Shown here: piece by piece, positions 9,412-19,872 of the stretch
Numbering within the stretch: position 1 is the stretch's first letter
Layout: each line of letters begins with the position of its first letter
Source of the DNA: Hylemonella gracilis
Lineage (GTDB): Bacteria > Pseudomonadota > Gammaproteobacteria > Burkholderiales > Burkholderiaceae_C
Assembly: GCF_004328645.1 (NCBI RefSeq)
Contig: NZ_CP031395.1
Location: 124,001 to 188,000 of the forward strand
Reading direction: 5' to 3'
Length of the DNA stretch: 64,000 bases
The notes under the pieces: model-generated
What the model was told of the DNA's origin: nothing
Seen by the model: the letters and a program-made list of their open reading frames with translations, nothing else
Databases searched by the model: none
Program-made: the position numbers and the translations under genes

Positions 9412-10235
9412 GTCTTCTGACAATGGGCGCAGAAATATGTCGCCCGCTGGCCCTGCCGGATCAACTTGATGGGGTGGCCGCAGATGGCGCAGGGTTGCCC
9501 GTCACGGCCATACACCTTGGCCTCGAACTGGAAGTTGCCACGTTCACCCACGGCGTTGCTGTAGTTGCGCAGCGTCGTGCCTCCCGCAGCCAGGGCGCGA
9601 CCCAGCACATCGCGTATCGCCGCGTGCAGCCTCGCCGCACGCGGCTTGCTGAGGCGCGCCGCGGACAGCGTGGGGCGGATGCCCGCGAGGAACAGCGCCT
9701 CGGACGCATAGATATTGCCCACACCAACCACCACATCGCCCGCCAATAGCACCTGCTTGATGGCGCTTCTGCGCTTTTTCAGCGCGGCATGGAAGGAGTC
9801 GGCGTCAAAATCCGCATCCAGAGGCTCCACGCCCAACCCGTCCAGCAGCTTGTGGGCAATAGGCGCGCTGTCGCTGTCGGCCCAGACCACGGCGCCGAAG
9901 CGGCGCGGATCGTTCAGGCGCAGCAGGCCACGGTCGGTCTGCAGATCGAAATGGTCGTGCGCCCCTCGAGGCCTCACGCCTTGCGCCGCCTGATCGGTGA
10001 AGCTCAAGCTGCCGGACATGCCCAGGTGCAGCAGCAGCAGACCTTCGTCCAGATCCAGCAAGAGGTATTTGCCGCGCCGCCGCACCCCTCGAACGCGCCG
10101 CCCCACCAGCTGTTCGGAGTCAATGCCCAAGGGCCAGCGCAAAGGCAGGCCTTGCCAGGCGGACACGATGCGCGCGCCCGCGATACGGTCCACAAAGCTC
10201 AGACGGGTGGCTTCGACTTCGGGCAACTCAGGCAT
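9408..10235 (-). CDS. mutM: Formamidopyrimidine-DNA glycosylase
   Basis: A 275-aa enzyme that excises 8-oxoguanine and FaPy lesions and nicks the abasic site. The start is fixed by the catalytic N-terminus MPELPEVE, since Pro2 is the nucleophile; the in-frame codons upstream to 10283 would mask it. Conserved elements include the central [24 protein letters not shown] helix segment and a C-terminal zinc finger C-x2-C-x16-C-x2-C ending CAHCQ. It overlaps mutY by 4 bp. Divergent from the TPR gene, with about 98 bp between. Confidence 0.97.
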   Translation of the reverse strand: MPELPEVEATRLSFVDRIAGARIVSAWQGLPLRWPLGIDSEQLVGRRVRGVRRRGKYLLLDLDEGLLLLHLGMSGSLSFTDQAAQGVRPRGAHDHFDLQTDRGLLRLNDPRRFGAVVWADSDSAPIAHKLLDGLGVEPLDADFDADSFHAALKKRRSAIKQVLLAGDVVVGVGNIYASEALFLAGIRPTLSAARLSKPRAARLHAAIRDVLGRALAAGGTTLRNYSNAVGERGNFQFEAKVYGRDGQPCAICGHPIKLIRQGQRATYFCAHCQKT

Positions 10236-10333
10236 GGAACGATGAAAAGACGCTGGAAAAACGGACATTATGAAGAGGGACAAAAGGCGTGTGCGCCTTG
10301 GCTTATCATGGCCCGACCCGATCCGGATCGCTT

Positions 10334-12280
10334 ATGTCAGCCCTACGCCCGCGCCTGCCCGCCTTGCTCCTGCCTGCCTTGCTGGCGCTTCTGCTCCCCC
10401 CGACCCAGGCCGCATCGGCCACACCTTCCAAGGCACCCGCGCTCGCGGATGTCCAGACTCCGGTCGCCGTGGAGAACTCCGCCCTCGATGGCGAACTCTT
10501 CTACCAGCTGCTGCTGGGCGAGTTGAGCGCGCAGCAAGGCGAAACAGGCATGGCCTATTCCCTGCTGCTCAATGCCGCGCGCAAGACCGACGAAGGGCGC
10601 CTGTACCTGCGAGCCATCGAAATCGCCCTGCGCGCACGCGCGGGTGATTCCGCTTTGCAGGCTGCCCGCGACTGGGCCAAGGCCCAGCCCGATTCTGCCG
10701 AAGCCAATCGGTATGTGCTACAGATTTTGCTGGGCCTCAATCGCCTGGACGACACCGTTGGACCACTGCAACGCGCACTCGCGCTGGCCGCGCCGCGGGA
10801 ACGCCCCGTACTGATCGCCACGCTGCCGCTCTACTTCTCCCGCAGCAATGACAAGGCGCACGCCGCCGCCGTGATGGAGCAGGCACTGCGGGCGCAGTTG
10901 CTCGATCCGACCCAACTTCCGAACCAGACCACACCGCTCGACAAGGCCACGGGTGCCTCGGCCTGGAGCGCGGTGGGCCGCATGCGCCTGATGGCGGACA
11001 ACCCGGCTGGCGTGTTGGAGGCCGCGCGACGCGGCGCCGCGCTCGACCCGCGCGCGCCTGAACCCATGCTGCTGGCCATGGCCTTGCTCTCGCCCCAACT
11101 TCCCGCGCGTTACGCCCCGCAACGCGATGAGGCCAGCGAGCTGCTGAGCCGTCACTTCGCCAGCAGTTCCTCCGCGTCCCCGAGCCTGCGGTTGAACTAC
11201 GCACGCGCCCTGGTCGACGCGCAGCGTTACGCCGAAGCCCAGGCCCAACTGAAGATCGTGACCCAGAGCCAGCCCGATCTGCCCGATGCCTGGCTGCTGC
11301 AAGGCATGCTGGAACTGCAGGACAAGCGCCCGTCCAATGCGGAAAAATCCCTGACGCGTTTTCTCGCGCTGATCGAAACGCAACGCAAGCAAGCCATGCC
11401 TCCAGTCGGCACGGACGAGGATGAGGACGACGAGGGTGCCGATGTCGAGCAGGACGGCAACCAGGTCATCCGCCTTCAGGACGGTCAGCAGGCCATCAAC
11501 CGCGCGGTTGCGCAGGCCTGTCTTGCACTGGCCCAGATTGCCGAGCAACGCAAGGACTACAAGGGCGCGGAGGCCTGGCTTGCGCGCATCGACACCCGCG
11601 GCAACGCGGCCGAGCAGTTGCGCGTGCAGCGGCAACGCGCCGGTCTGCTGGCCCGGCAGAATCGCATGGACGACGCGCTGGCCATGATTCGCAGCCTCCC
11701 AGACGGCAGCCCCGAGGAAGCGCGGGACAGGCTCTATGCCGAGGTGCAACTGCTGCGTGACAACAAACGCTATGTCCAGGCCTATGCCCTGCTCGACGAA
11801 GCCACCCGGCGCAACCCGCAGGACTACGACCTGCTGTACGACCTGTCCATGATGGCCGAGAAGCTGGGCAGGGCGGATGAAATGGAACGCATTCTGCGCC
11901 GCATCATGGCGGAGAAGCCGGACTATCACCACGCCTACAACGCACTGGGTTACTTCTTCGCGGACCGCAACATGCGCCTGCCCGAGGCGCGCGCGCTCAT
12001 CCAGAAGGCCCTGGACGCCGCGCCCGAGGACCCCTTCATCACCGACAGCCTGGCCTGGGTGACCTTCCGTGAAGGCGACAAACAGGAAGCCCTGCGCCTG
12101 TTGAAACAAGCCTACACAAGCCGACCAGACGCCGAAATCGCCGCCCACCTTGGCGAGGTGCTCTGGAGCACGGGACAGCGTGACGAGGCACGCAAGGTCT
12201 GGCGGGAAGGGCTGGAGCTGAACGTCACCAACGAAACCTTGCTCGACACGCTGCAACGACTGGGCGTCAAGAAGCCCTGA
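10334..12280 (+). CDS. Exported tetratricopeptide-repeat protein
   Basis: A 648-aa protein. The start MSALRPRLPALLLPALLALLLPP... is a signal peptide with likely cleavage after TQAASA, so the protein is periplasmic or envelope-associated. The rest is rich in TPR-like helix pairs (for example AEAQAQLKIVTQSQPDLPDAW, and near the C-terminus PDYHHAYNALGYFFADRN and AALDAAPEDPFITDSLAWV). An acidic loop (DEDEDDEGADVEQD) interrupts the array. Genes of this type sit upstream of lolB-ispE in many Betaproteobacteria. The molecular role is not established. ATG 10334 was preferred to 10289 because it gives the signal peptide. Confidence 0.85.
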   Translation: MSALRPRLPALLLPALLALLLPPTQAASATPSKAPALADVQTPVAVENSALDGELFYQLLLGELSAQQGETGMAYSLLLNAARKTDEGRLYLRAIEIALRARAGDSALQAARDWAKAQPDSAEANRYVLQILLGLNRLDDTVGPLQRALALAAPRERPVLIATLPLYFSRSNDKAHAAAVMEQALRAQLLDPTQLPNQTTPLDKATGASAWSAVGRMRLMADNPAGVLEAARRGAALDPRAPEPMLLAMALLSPQLPARYAPQRDEASELLSRHFASSSSASPSLRLNYARALVDAQRYAEAQAQLKIVTQSQPDLPDAWLLQGMLELQDKRPSNAEKSLTRFLALIETQRKQAMPPVGTDEDEDDEGADVEQDGNQVIRLQDGQQAINRAVAQACLALAQIAEQRKDYKGAEAWLARIDTRGNAAEQLRVQRQRAGLLARQNRMDDALAMIRSLPDGSPEEARDRLYAEVQLLRDNKRYVQAYALLDEATRRNPQDYDLLYDLSMMAEKLGRADEMERILRRIMAEKPDYHHAYNALGYFFADRNMRLPEARALIQKALDAAPEDPFITDSLAWVTFREGDKQEALRLLKQAYTSRPDAEIAAHLGEVLWSTGQRDEARKVWREGLELNVTNETLLDTLQRLGVKKP

Positions 12281-12306
12281 TCGCGCGGCCCGCCACAACT
12301 CGCTTG

Positions 12307-12417
12307 ATGCGAAAGGCCCCTGACGTCATCTGCGCCCTGCTGGCTGGCTGGGCATGGGTATCGGGAAAGGCGCCGGAGAACGCTACACTCGCCCGCCATG
12401 TCGCTGCCCCTGCATGA
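12307..12417 (+). other. 36-codon frame where lolB would be expected
   Basis: Between the TPR gene and ispE there are only 117 bp. A short frame here (MRKAPDVICALLAGWAWVSGK...) starts with a basic residue pair and a hydrophobic stretch, then stops inside the beginning of ispE. In related genomes an outer-membrane lipoprotein gene, lolB, usually lies between these two genes. The frame could be a collapsed remnant, or chance. There is no convincing ribosome site, and no real gene is claimed. Confidence 0.2.
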
Positions 12418-13387
12418 TGTCTCCGCGCCCGCCAAGCTGAATCTTTTTCTGCATGTCACGGGCCGACGCGCCGACGGCTACCACCAGCTGCAGTCGGTCT
12501 TCACCCTCATCGATTGGGCTGACACCCTGCACTTCGAGGCTCGCCCACACCGGCAGCACGACGGAGGTCTGAGCCGCGAGGACCTGACCACGCCCTTGCC
12601 CGAGGACGACTTGGTGCTGCGCGCCGCCCGCGCCCTGCAGACCGCCACCGGCCATGCTGGTGGCGCCCACATCGCGATCGCCAAGCACGTTCCGGCGCAA
12701 GCGGGCCTGGGCGGAGGATCTTCCGACGCGGCCTCGACCCTGCTGGCGCTCAACCGTCTGTGGAAACTCAAGCTCGGTCTGGAGCAACTGGCGGCGATCG
12801 GCCTCACCCTCGGCGCGGACGTCCCGTATTTCCTGCACGCGGCAAATGCCAGCCATGCGACGGCCTGGGTCGAGGGTGTGGGCGAGCGCGTCATACCCTT
12901 GCCTGCTGGCCTGGAGCCGAGACTGCTGCTGCCTGGCCATGCCCTGCTGGTGGTGAAGCCGGAGGCGGGCCTGGAGACTGCCGCGATTTTCCGTGACCCG
13001 ACTTTGAAACGCGATAGTTTTGCTGCTACAATCACAGGCTTTGCTGCTGACCCCAGCTTGGATTCAGCAAGTACGGAAAATTCGGGCGACCTTGGGCAAA
13101 ATCAAAGCGCGCAAGGTTTCAAGAAATTCCTGCTTGAGGATTCACGCAACGACTTGCAGCCGGTTGCCCAGCGGCTCTGCCCTGGCGTCACGCAAGCCCT
13201 GGAATGGTTGAGTTCCCTGGGTTTGTCGGGACGGATGACCGGTTCAGGCAGCGCGGTTTTTGCATGGGTGCCGCCTGACATGCATGTGCGTGCCAGGTTT
13301 TCAAGCTCGGCGATCGCCGTGCCCGCCCGAATGCAGAGCCGCTGGTGCAACAGTCTGGACGTCCATCCGCTTGCCAATTGGGCCTAG
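12398..13387 (+). CDS. ispE: 4-diphosphocytidyl-2-C-methyl-D-erythritol kinase
   Basis: A 329-aa GHMP kinase of the MEP isoprenoid pathway. N-terminal APAKLNLFLHVTGRRADGYHQL holds the substrate-binding Lys/Asp region, PAQAGLGGGSSDAAS is the ATP-binding glycine loop, and MTGSGSAVFA is the C-terminal motif 3. It is longer than the usual 280-290 aa because of an insertion of about 40 residues between IFRDPTLKRD and RNDLQPVAQ. The DNA of that insertion is locally AT-rich and contains a consensus-like sigma-70 promoter pointing at tRNA-Gln and prs. Confidence 0.95.
   Translation: MSLPLHDVSAPAKLNLFLHVTGRRADGYHQLQSVFTLIDWADTLHFEARPHRQHDGGLSREDLTTPLPEDDLVLRAARALQTATGHAGGAHIAIAKHVPAQAGLGGGSSDAASTLLALNRLWKLKLGLEQLAAIGLTLGADVPYFLHAANASHATAWVEGVGERVIPLPAGLEPRLLLPGHALLVVKPEAGLETAAIFRDPTLKRDSFAATITGFAADPSLDSASTENSGDLGQNQSAQGFKKFLLEDSRNDLQPVAQRLCPGVTQALEWLSSLGLSGRMTGSGSAVFAWVPPDMHVRARFSSSAIAVPARMQSRWCNSLDVHPLANWA
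13004..13032 (+). promoter_or_regulatory. Sigma-70 promoter inside ispE, facing tRNA-Gln/prs
   Basis: TTGAAA (13004-13009) and TACAAT (13027-13032) are separated by exactly 17 bp, each hexamer one base from consensus. The segment is AT-rich compared with the rest of ispE. Transcription from here would run through the end of ispE into tRNA-Gln, about 460 bp downstream, and on to prs. Activity is inferred from the match. Confidence 0.65.
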
Positions 13388-13491
13388 TGGGCGAATCCGG
13401 CGGCAAAAGAGAACGTCAGGGAGTTCGGATTCATTCCGAAGCGTAAGAGTTTTAAGGTAGGCGGTTGTGGTGACTGACCGTCGACCTGTGT

Positions 13492-13568
13492 AGGGGAGTC
13501 GCCAAGTTGGTTAAGGCACCGGATTTTGATTCCGGCATGCGAGGGTTCGAGTCCTTCCTCCCCTGCCA
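13492..13568 (+). tRNA. tRNA-Gln (UUG)
   Basis: The cloverleaf is complete: acceptor AGGGGAG with CTCCCCT, D-arm GCCAAGTTGGTTAAGGC, anticodon stem CCGGA/TCCGG around TTTTGAT with anticodon TTG, T-arm GAGGG-TTCGAGT-CCTTC and encoded CCA. It lies between ispE and prs, the usual place in this group, and is probably co-transcribed with prs. Confidence 0.95.
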
Positions 13569-13654
13569 AATTTCTGCATTCGTACCAGTCACCCACGCTT
13601 AGAACAAGCGCGTTGCCTCCTTCCACCTCCGACGTCTCCACGCTGGGCTCTTCC

Positions 13655-14638
13655 ATGCAGATCGCAGCCACATCCCCGGATTTCATGCTCTTCACGGGCA
13701 ATGCCAACCCCACCCTGGCGGCGGACATTGCCAAGCATTTGGGCATCAGTCTCGGCGCCGCGACCGTCGGGCGTTTTTCCGACGGCGAAGTCACGGTGGA
13801 AATCAACCAGAACGTGCGCGCGCGCGATGTGTTCGTGGTGCAGTCCACCTGCGCGCCGACCAACGACTCCTTGATGGAACTGCTGATCATGGTCGACGCG
13901 CTCAAGCGCGCATCGGCCGAGCGCATCAGCGCCGTCATTCCCTATTTCGGTTATGCGCGCCAGGACCGGCGCCCGCGTTCCAGCCGCGTGCCGATCTCGG
14001 CCAAGGTCGTGGCCAACCTGCTCCAAACCGTGGGCGTCTCCAGCGTGCTGACCATGGACCTGCACGCCGACCAGATTCAGGGCTTCTTCAACATCCCGGT
14101 GGACAATATTTACGCTTCGCCAGTGCTGCTGGGCGACTTGCGCCAGCAGAACTACGAAGACCTGATCGTGGTCAGTCCCGACGTGGGTGGCGTGGTGCGC
14201 GCCCGCGCGCTGGCCAAACAGTTGAACTGCGACCTCGCCATCATCGACAAGCGCCGGCCCAAGGCCAACGTCAGCGAAGTGATGAACGTGATCGGGGACA
14301 TCGAAGGTCGCAATTGCGTCATCATGGACGACATGATCGACACGGCCGGCACGCTGGTGAAGGCGGCTGAGGTGTTGAAGGAGCGGGGCGCGAAAAGCGT
14401 CTACGCCTACTGCACGCACCCCATCCTGTCCGGGCCGGCCATTGAGCGCATTTCCAAGAGCGCCGCGCTGGATGAAGTGGTGGTGACCAACACCATTCCA
14501 CTGGCCGAACTGGCCCGCGCCTGCGACAAGATCCGTCAGCTTTCCGTGGCCCCGCTGTTCGCGGAGACCATCCACCGCATCGCCCGGGGCGAGTCGGTCC
14601 TGAGTTTGTTCTCGGAACAGGACGCACCGCTGCTCTGA
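13655..14638 (+). CDS. prs: Ribose-phosphate pyrophosphokinase
   Basis: A 327-aa enzyme that makes PRPP from ribose 5-phosphate and ATP for nucleotide, NAD, His and Trp synthesis. Visible signatures: [30 protein letters not shown], the flexible-loop DKRRPKAN region, and the PRPP-binding motif [12 protein letters not shown]. The start [19 protein letters not shown] matches the family; the longer frame back to 13526 runs into the tRNA and is not used. Intact. Prs feeds PRPP to NadC, encoded nearby, though not in the same transcript. Confidence 0.97.
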   Translation: MQIAATSPDFMLFTGNANPTLAADIAKHLGISLGAATVGRFSDGEVTVEINQNVRARDVFVVQSTCAPTNDSLMELLIMVDALKRASAERISAVIPYFGYARQDRRPRSSRVPISAKVVANLLQTVGVSSVLTMDLHADQIQGFFNIPVDNIYASPVLLGDLRQQNYEDLIVVSPDVGGVVRARALAKQLNCDLAIIDKRRPKANVSEVMNVIGDIEGRNCVIMDDMIDTAGTLVKAAEVLKERGAKSVYAYCTHPILSGPAIERISKSAALDEVVVTNTIPLAELARACDKIRQLSVAPLFAETIHRIARGESVLSLFSEQDAPLL

Positions 14639-14670
14639 GCGGCGGTCGACTTGCAACGAGACCAAAAGCC

Positions 14671-14692
14671 GCCCGCATCGAAAGACGCGGGC
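14671..14692 (+). terminator. Weak hairpin between prs and rplY
   Basis: GCCCGC and GCGGGC arms with TC/GA closing a GAAA tetraloop and one A-C mismatch. It is followed by ATTGTTG, a poor T-run, so termination would be partial. It may separate prs from rplY or form part of the rplY leader. Confidence 0.35.
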
Positions 14693-14773
14693 ATTGTTGA
14701 AACCGGAACCACACTGGTCGCGGTGGGTTCCGCAGGAAGTCTTGCATCGCCAAGCTTCCAAAAGGAGTGAACC

Positions 14774-15433
14774 ATGAAATTCGTCGCTTTTGAGCGCGCC
14801 AAGCAAGGTACGGGTGCGAGCCGCCGCCTGCGTCACACGGGCCGCACGCCCGGCATCGTCTATGGTGGCACCGTTGAACCCTCGCTGATCGAGGTGGACC
14901 ACAACGCGCTGTGGCATGCCCTGAAGAAGGAAGCCTTCCACTCGTCCATCCTGGACATGGAAGTGAGCGGCAAGAGCAGCCAGGTATTGCTGCGTGATGT
15001 GCAGATGCACCCCTACAAGCCCCTGGTGCTGCACATCGACTTCCAGCGCGTGGACGCCAATACCAAGCTGCACATGAAGGTGCCGCTGCATTACAGCGGC
15101 GAGGAAAACTCCCCGGCCATCAAGGACAAGTCCCTGGTGAACCACATCGTCACCGAGCTGGAAATCTCCTGCCTGCCCAAGGACCTGCCCGAGTTCATCG
15201 CCGTGGACCTGAGCAAGCTGACCAAGGGCGCCTCGCTGCACCTCAAGGACATCACCCTGCCCAAGGGCGTGACGGCCGTGACCCATGGCAAGACCAACCC
15301 GGTGCTGGTCGCCGCGGTGGCGCCTGCCGGTGAGGAAGAAGTGGCTCCCGCCGCTGAAGCCGCGCCCGCGGCCGATGCCAAGGCCGCTGCTCCGGCCAAG
15401 ACAGCGCCGGCCAAGGCGCCTGCCAAGAAGTAA
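14774..15433 (+). CDS. rplY: 50S ribosomal protein L25, long (CTC-type) form
   Basis: A 219-aa protein that binds 5S rRNA. N-terminal [23 protein letters not shown] and PGIVYGG are the L25 domain; the C-terminal TL5/CTC domain follows (SYSGEE-like beta segment, [20 protein letters not shown]). It ends in a low-complexity Ala/Pro/Lys tail. A strong AAAGGAGTG ribosome site precedes the ATG. It lies before pth, the standard bacterial pairing. Confidence 0.96.
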   Translation: MKFVAFERAKQGTGASRRLRHTGRTPGIVYGGTVEPSLIEVDHNALWHALKKEAFHSSILDMEVSGKSSQVLLRDVQMHPYKPLVLHIDFQRVDANTKLHMKVPLHYSGEENSPAIKDKSLVNHIVTELEISCLPKDLPEFIAVDLSKLTKGASLHLKDITLPKGVTAVTHGKTNPVLVAAVAPAGEEEVAPAAEAAPAADAKAAAPAKTAPAKAPAKK

Positions 15434-15498
15434 TCACTTCTTGCGCGGCAAGAGTGTTGTGGTCCGGGCGACAACCCGGACCGGGCAACACTCAACCC

Positions 15499-15526
15499 AA
15501 CGGCCCGCTTCGGCGGGCCGTTTTCC
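15499..15526 (+). terminator. Intrinsic terminator after rplY
   Basis: Perfect stem AACGGCCCGC / GCGGGCCGTT closed by the stable TTCG tetraloop, followed by TTCC. It lies 66 bp after the rplY stop and about 50 bp before pth. Confidence 0.85.
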
Positions 15527-15574
15527 GTTCCGGCATCGAAGCCCGGCGGACGGACGGCCATCGATAATCCTGCC

Positions 15575-16252
15575 ATGCTCAAACTACTCGTCGGCCTGGG
15601 CAACCCCGGCCCTGAATACGAAGCCACACGGCACAATGCCGGTTTCTGGTGGATCGATGCCGTGGCCCGGGAACTCAAGACCAACTTGAGCCTGGAGAGG
15701 GGCTACAACGGCCTGATGGCACGCACCACGTACAAGGGGCAAACGCTCTGGCTGCTGGAACCCATGACGTTCATGAACGAATCGGGCAAATCGGTCGCGG
15801 CGCTGGCGCGCTTCTTCAAGATCCAGCCCGAGGAAATTCTGGTCGCCCATGACGAAATGGACATCGTGCCCGGCGAAGTCAAGCTCAAGCGCGGTGGCGG
15901 CCACGCGGGACACAACGGCTTGCGTAGCTTGCACGCTCATCTTGGCAGCGACGACTACTGGCGCTTGCGCATTGGCGTGGGCCATCCCGGCGTGAAGTCC
16001 GAAGTCGTGAACTGGGTGCTCAAGAAGCCATCGCCCGACCACCGCGCCGCCATCGAGGACGCGATGATCCGCACCCTCCAGGCTCTGCCGGATTTGCTCA
16101 GCGGCGCCATGGATAAGGCCACCATGCACATCCACACGAGCAAGCCGCCACGGCCGAAACCACCGAAGCCGCACAAATCAGAGGCCCCGGGCACGCCAAC
16201 AACTCCGGCGACGGTGGACAAGAATCTGGCGGACAGCAAACCCGCAGCCTGA
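15575..16252 (+). CDS. pth: Peptidyl-tRNA hydrolase
   Basis: A 225-aa enzyme that frees tRNA from dropped-off peptidyl-t[23 protein letters not shown] contains the Asn and catalytic His of the family; [20 protein letters not shown] and [14 protein letters not shown] are the other conserved blocks. The C-terminus carries an extra Pro/Lys-rich tail ([14 protein letters not shown]) beyond the usual 190-200 aa. Convergent with the ferredoxin gene, 3 bp apart. Confidence 0.96.
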   Translation: MLKLLVGLGNPGPEYEATRHNAGFWWIDAVARELKTNLSLERGYNGLMARTTYKGQTLWLLEPMTFMNESGKSVAALARFFKIQPEEILVAHDEMDIVPGEVKLKRGGGHAGHNGLRSLHAHLGSDDYWRLRIGVGHPGVKSEVVNWVLKKPSPDHRAAIEDAMIRTLQALPDLLSGAMDKATMHIHTSKPPRPKPPKPHKSEAPGTPTTPATVDKNLADSKPAA

Positions 16253-16255
16253 ATT

Positions 16256-17028
<773 letters not shown>

Positions 17029-17130
17029 GGCGACAGCGTCTCCAGACTCAAATGCGCCTCAGATGCGCGAACAGCCATTATGAAGCGCGGACACGAAACA
17101 CCCCGCAGGCTCCTCTGGCTCGCCGCCAGT

Positions 17131-18252
17131 TCAGGCCGCGCCGAGGTGGGGCACCAAGCCCGTAAGTGGCTGGCCCGCCTTCTGCGCGGCCGTGAAGGTC
17201 AGCATGCGATCGATGGGCAGGCGCGCACGGGGAATCAGGACAGGATCGACATGGACTTCGTTCATGCCCGTCTCGAGCACCTGAGCGACGCCAGCCAGGC
17301 CATTCATGGCCATCCAGGGACAGTGCGCGCAGCTCTTGCAGGTGGCGCTGTTGCCGGCCGTGGGCGCTTCGATGAAGGTCTTGCCGGGGTTGAGCGTGCG
17401 CAGCTTGTGCATCATGCCCTTGTCGGTGGCGACGATGAATTCCTGTGCGTCGAGCTCCTTCGCCGCCTTCAAAATGCCCGAGGTCGAACCCACGGCGTCC
17501 GCCAGCGCCACCACGCCACTGGGCGACTCCGGGTGCACCAGCACCTTGGCCTTTGGGTGTTCCCTCTTGAGCTCTTCCAACTCGAAGGCCTTGAACTCGT
17601 CGTGCACGATGCAGGCGCCGTTCCACATCAGCATGTCGGCGCCGGTCTCGCGTTGGATGTAGGCCCCCAGGTGGCGATCGGGCGCCCAAAGGATCTTGTG
17701 GCCCTGGTCCTTCAGGGCACGCACGATGTCCAGCGCGCAGCTGGAGGTGACCAGCCAGTCCGCCCGCGCCTTCACCGCCGCGCTGGTGTTGGCGTAGACG
17801 ACCACGGTGCGGTCCGGATGCGCGTCGCAAAAGGCGCTGAACTCGTCCACGGGGCAGCCCAGATCCAGCGAGCAGGTCGCGTCCAGGTCGGGCATCAGGA
17901 TGGTCTTTTCGGGGCTGAGGATTTTGGCCGTCTCGCCCATGAAACGCACGCCGGAAACCACCAGCGTCTGCGCCGCATGGTCCCGGCCGAAGCGGGCCAT
18001 TTCCAGTGAATCGCTGACAATGCCACCAGTCTCCTCGGCCAAGTCCTGCAGGTCTGGGTGCACGTAGTAGTGCGACACCATGACGGCGTTTTTTTCCTGG
18101 AGCAGGCGTCGAATCTTGTCCTTGAGCGCGACCCGCTCGGCGGGCGCGGGCTCGGCTGGCACGCGGGCCCACGCGTGATGCGTGGAGCACGCCGCGCCTG
18201 CGCTCAGGCTTTCGGGTTGCTCGTATTCGACGTCGATGACTGCGCTGTCCAT
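17131..18252 (-). CDS. nadA: Quinolinate synthase A
   Basis: A 373-aa [4Fe-4S] enzyme condensing iminoaspartate with dihydroxyacetone phosphate to quinolinate. Conserved elements: [65 protein letters not shown] and [15 protein letters not shown], which supply the cluster cysteines. The start [15 protein letters not shown] was chosen at 18252; the frame is open much farther upstream, but that part overlaps nadC. It follows nadC by 26 bp, and nadB is not in the window. Confidence 0.96.
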   Translation of the reverse strand: MDSAVIDVEYEQPESLSAGAACSTHHAWARVPAEPAPAERVALKDKIRRLLQEKNAVMVSHYYVHPDLQDLAEETGGIVSDSLEMARFGRDHAAQTLVVSGVRFMGETAKILSPEKTILMPDLDATCSLDLGCPVDEFSAFCDAHPDRTVVVYANTSAAVKARADWLVTSSCALDIVRALKDQGHKILWAPDRHLGAYIQRETGADMLMWNGACIVHDEFKAFELEELKREHPKAKVLVHPESPSGVVALADAVGSTSGILKAAKELDAQEFIVATDKGMMHKLRTLNPGKTFIEAPTAGNSATCKSCAHCPWMAMNGLAGVAQVLETGMNEVHVDPVLIPRARLPIDRMLTFTAAQKAGQPLTGLVPHLGAA

Positions 18253-18278
18253 GATTGCTCCATCACTCCAACCGACCG

Positions 18279-19202
18279 TCACAGGTCCAAGAAGCGCATC
18301 GAGAAGTCGACCGCCTTCACGTCTTTGGTCAAGGCGCCGATCGAGATGCGGTCCACACCGGTGGCCGCGATCTCGCGCACCGTGCCCATGTTCACGCCAC
18401 CGGATACCTCGAGGATCGCCCGACCCGCATTGATGCGCACGGCATCGCGCAGCGTCGGCAGGTCCATATTGTCCAGCAGCACCATGGTCGCACCGGCCTG
18501 TAGGGCCTCTTCGAGCTGGGCCAGTGTCTCGACTTCGATCTCGATGAACCGGGCCGCCGCCGCGACGGACGCGGTGGCACGCACCTGGGCCAGGACCTCG
18601 GTCACGCCGCCCGCGGCGGCGATGTGGTTTTCCTTGATCAGCACGGCGTCGTACAGGCCGATGCGGTGGTTCCAGCCCCCGCCACAGTGCACCGCGTATT
18701 TCTGCGCCAGCCGCAGGCCGGGCAGGGTCTTGCGGGTGTCGACGACGCGGGCGCACACCTTGGCGCTGGTGCCGGACACCTCGGCAATCGCGGCGACGTA
18801 GTCCGCGGTGCGGGTGGCCACGGCGCTGAGCAGCTGCAGGAAGTTCAGCACGGTGCGCTCGGCCGTCAGCAGGCCACGCGCGGGCCCCGTCAGCTCCAGC
18901 ACGGCCTGGTCTGGCTGGCAACGCTGGCCTTCGGCCACCAACCATTTCCATTGCGCGCCGGGCGCTGCCTGCCGCAAGGCAGCCTCAGCCCAGGGCGCGC
19001 CGCAGATGATTGCGGCCTCACGCGCGAGGATGCGGGCGCGCGCGATTTTGCCGGCTGGCACCAAGGCAGCGGTCAAGTCACCGGCGCCCACGTCTTCCGC
19101 CAGGGCACGTGCCACGTCGGCCTCGGCCAGGCGCCACAGCAGGTCGGCGGTGTAATCGAGCACGGGGGAAGGCGCGGTTAACGCGGACATGGACAACTCC
19201 AT
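18279..19202 (-). CDS. nadC: Nicotinate-nucleotide pyrophosphorylase (carboxylating)
   Basis: A 307-aa enzyme converting quinolinate and PRPP to nicotinate mononucleotide. The N-terminal domain ([26 protein letters not shown]) and the barrel ([71 protein letters not shown]) are complete. Its first 100 codons belong to a 335-bp segment repeated in exact tandem upstream, so the gene now follows two chimeric frames instead of gpsA directly. The start ATG overlaps the stop of the nearer chimera (TGATG). Confidence 0.96.
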   Translation of the reverse strand: MELSMSALTAPSPVLDYTADLLWRLAEADVARALAEDVGAGDLTAALVPAGKIARARILAREAAIICGAPWAEAALRQAAPGAQWKWLVAEGQRCQPDQAVLELTGPARGLLTAERTVLNFLQLLSAVATRTADYVAAIAEVSGTSAKVCARVVDTRKTLPGLRLAQKYAVHCGGGWNHRIGLYDAVLIKENHIAAAGGVTEVLAQVRATASVAAAARFIEIEVETLAQLEEALQAGATMVLLDNMDLPTLRDAVRINAGRAILEVSGGVNMGTVREIAATGVDRISIGALTKDVKAVDFSMRFLDL

Positions 19203-19537
19203 CAGCGGATTTCAGGACTGGGCTCGCGCTCCATCAGGGCCTGGTCTGGCTGGCAACGCTGGCCTTCGGCCACCAACCATTTCCATTGCGCGCCGGGCGC
19301 TGCCTGCCGCAAGGCAGCCTCAGCCCAGGGCGCGCCGCAGATGATTGCGGCCTCACGCGCGAGGATGCGGGCGCGCGCGATTTTGCCGGCTGGCACCAAG
19401 GCAGCGGTCAAGTCACCGGCGCCCACGTCTTCCGCCAGGGCACGTGCCACGTCGGCCTCGGCCAGGCGCCACAGCAGGTCGGCGGTGTAATCGAGCACGG
19501 GGGAAGGCGCGGTTAACGCGGACATGGACAACTCCAT
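19202..19537 (-). pseudogene. Chimeric NadC(1-100)-GpsA(tail) frame, copy 1
   Basis: A 111-codon frame created by the tandem repeat. It encodes NadC residues 1-100, then [11 protein letters not shown], the GpsA C-terminus, and stops at the gpsA stop codon. The N-terminal NadC domain is largely present, but the catalytic barrel is absent, so no enzyme activity is expected. The stop TGA overlaps the ATG of intact nadC, and the start overlaps the stop of copy 2, so ribosomes could pass down the chain by coupled re-initiation. Whether a stable peptide is made is unknown. Confidence 0.8.
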
Positions 19538-19872
19538 CAGCGGATTTCAGGACTGGGCTCGCGCTCCATCAGGGCCTGGTCTGGCTGGCAACGCTGGCCT
19601 TCGGCCACCAACCATTTCCATTGCGCGCCGGGCGCTGCCTGCCGCAAGGCAGCCTCAGCCCAGGGCGCGCCGCAGATGATTGCGGCCTCACGCGCGAGGA
19701 TGCGGGCGCGCGCGATTTTGCCGGCTGGCACCAAGGCAGCGGTCAAGTCACCGGCGCCCACGTCTTCCGCCAGGGCACGTGCCACGTCGGCCTCGGCCAG
19801 GCGCCACAGCAGGTCGGCGGTGTAATCGAGCACGGGGGAAGGCGCGGTTAACGCGGACATGGACAACTCCAT
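19537..19872 (-). pseudogene. Chimeric NadC(1-100)-GpsA(tail) frame, copy 2
   Basis: Identical in sequence to copy 1. Its ATG overlaps the stop codon of intact gpsA (TGATG), exactly as nadC must have done before the duplication. It is the first cistron after gpsA in the minus-strand operon. As with copy 1, it would give a 111-aa NadC N-terminal fragment with an 11-residue GpsA tail. Confidence 0.8.

Noticed and set aside
17078..18951. Long frames opposite or extending nadA and nadC
   Set aside because: The 606-codon frame includes all of nadA but its upstream part is nadC read in the wrong frame; nadA starts at 18252.
19202..19872. Two extra nadC genes
   Set aside because: Both frames lack the catalytic barrel and end in the GpsA tail; they are products of the tandem repeat, not paralogues.
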